This document shows positions 62,493-64,000 of a stretch of 64,000 bases of DNA, in pieces. The position numbers were made by a program, and so were the translations under genes. The stretch is taken from positions 5,893,501 through 5,957,500 of the forward strand of contig NC_092563.1 in the NCBI RefSeq assembly GCF_037975245.1. The letters run 5' to 3'. How positions within the stretch are numbered: the stretch's first letter is position 1; every line of letters begins with the position of its first letter. Source of the DNA: Apostichopus japonicus. Lineage: Eukaryota; Echinodermata; Holothuroidea; Aspidochirotida; Stichopodidae. Under the pieces are notes generated by a model. It was not told the origin of the DNA. It worked only from the letters and a program-made list of their open reading frames with translations, and ran no database searches.

Positions 62493-64000
62493 GTAACGAC
62501 AGTTTGATGTTGGTATACTTGGCTATTCTAGAACTGCTGTAAATGAATGTCCGATAATTTATTGTTTTGCAGTGCAAGGCCGTTAATGTATATATACTTA
62601 TGTCAATACAGCCAGTACAATGAAACGCAGTTCTTTCTTTTCCAAAGAGAAACCAATTTCAACCAGTATATAATAATAATAATAATAATAAAAATAATTA
62701 TAATTAAAAATGTCAATTATTTTGTAATCCTGTAACTTTGTTTACTCCAATCACATCTTGAGGGTCCCCCTATAATTTAATTTAAGTTAAATAAGTATTA
62801 ATTTACTTATAAATAATTTTCTACAATAAATCAAAATAATAATACGGCTATATGTAAAAAATGCTCTGTGCAACCAAATGAAGAATATTTATGGCTATGT
62901 AAATGCCTCTTACATATCCTGAAGCTTTATTCAATAATATGTGATATCGAGATGCTGTTTCTGGGGCCAGCAAGAGTCCGAGGCCCAATCGAACCATCAG
63001 CCAATGAGGCCTAACCAGTGAAACATGAAATCGATCATTATTTTGACATCAAAGTTTTCATCACGTGCATGCAGCCAAGTTTCTGATATATCACTTGGGG
63101 GCTACGTCACACCCATCTGGTCTCCATAGTGCTCGCAGTGTTTGCATAATGTATAGAATGTTGCTAGAGAACGAATAACAGGATAAAACACGTATATATA
63201 TAAGCTGTGAAGTAAGTCATTCTGTTCCAAATAGCATATCTCAGCGTGCTGCTCGTCTGGTCAAAGTTCGCGTCACAAGATGGCGACTGTATGCTATTAT
63301 ACGGGTACGAAGAATACCATGGTGGGCAAAAAATGGCTCGAATTCATTATTGAAGTCAGCTTCGATGTACAATTGGTCGTCCATGTTCCCAAGCCAACTT
63401 TCTCATGAGTATTAATTAAATCAAACCTGCAATTTATCAAACTGTAAGACACTCTCTGACTTGTATTTATTATTTTTTTCACTTAATAAGGTGAATGAGC
63501 GAGCACCCGGAATCATGAAAGTCTCGTCAACCAGATACTGTTACATGTTTGGTCATTTATCTCATATATGATGTAATAAGCAAATTAGCAACATTAAGAA
63601 AATATTAACCTTTCATTTATCTTTTAAATGAAACCTTTCTGGGCAAGATGGTAATGTGAATAGTTATGGTTGTTTGGTATCAAATATGATCAGAATATTT
63701 CGCAAAAGATCCAATAATGTCCGTTTTTTGCTCACTTTATTTAAAGCCTCGGTGTTACGTAACATGTACCGTAGGGGAACAAGCACGTGCCCCCTCCCTT
63801 CCCCCAAGAAAATCAGACTTTCTTCAATTACGTACCGCTCACATGCACTTACTAACACACGCTAATACATGAAGTTTGTATTACACAAATGTAGGTAACA
63901 ATGATGGAAGAATTACCACCACCCCTTACACAACGAAACTTCCTCAAAGACCCCCAACCCCTCCCTATGACGAATATCAGTGTACCCCCCCCCCCAATAA
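62493..64000 (+). other. Intron 5 of SMPD3-like gene (partial)
   Basis: Starts with gtaacg. It has an (AAT)n run at 62671-62690 and C-runs near the window end. I searched all plus frames for the final catalytic exon and did not see it. Confidence 0.7.

Noticed and set aside
62493-64000. Search for the final SMPD3 exon with the catalytic Asp-His
   Set aside because: No frame downstream of exon 5 shows a TDH-like motif after a credible acceptor, so I did not force an exon call.

Overview
The window looks like nuclear DNA of an animal, most likely a marine invertebrate deuterostome; an echinoderm is my best guess. It is AT-rich and gene-poor. Coding sequence is split by introns with GT...AG borders, there is no operon-like packing, and non-coding DNA is full of (TA)n microsatellites, short inverted-repeat DNA transposons, a tRNA-derived SINE and minisatellites. 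The organism call is inference, because no single sequence here is diagnostic.

Left edge (1-2482): one large coding exon on the minus strand encodes the first 490 residues of a Ser/Thr-rich, basic, probably mostly disordered protein that I do not recognise. It is bounded by a good acceptor and a good donor, so the gene continues past the left edge. Its downstream intron carries a 23-bp tandem repeat.

Middle (about 2.5-35.4 kb): roughly 33 kb in which I find no convincing host gene. It holds a 350-bp foldback palindrome, an inverted pair of MITEs 20 kb apart, two neighbouring local duplications, a nest of two hAT-type elements each with its own 8-bp target duplication, a degenerate reverse-transcriptase fragment, a SINE with target duplication, a further hAT-type MITE, and long (TA)n tracts.

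Right part (35.4-64 kb): the 5' part of a plus-strand gene for a neutral sphingomyelinase 2 (SMPD3)-like protein. I place five coding exons (36520-37833, 42701-42776, 48736-48882, 61615-61762, 62345-62492) whose phases join exactly into 611 residues collinear with vertebrate SMPD3. The last exon, which should carry the catalytic Asp-His motif, lies beyond the window. The fold-defining motifs are kept, but the His of the THL motif, the Asp of the GDFN motif and the Lys of the DK switch are replaced, so this may be a catalytically dead or altered paralogue. Introns 1-3 hold several mobile elements. The most interesting is a 1.38-kb element with about 44-bp terminal inverted repeats around an unrecognised 179-codon ORF (49629-51010), which I could not assign to a known superfamily.
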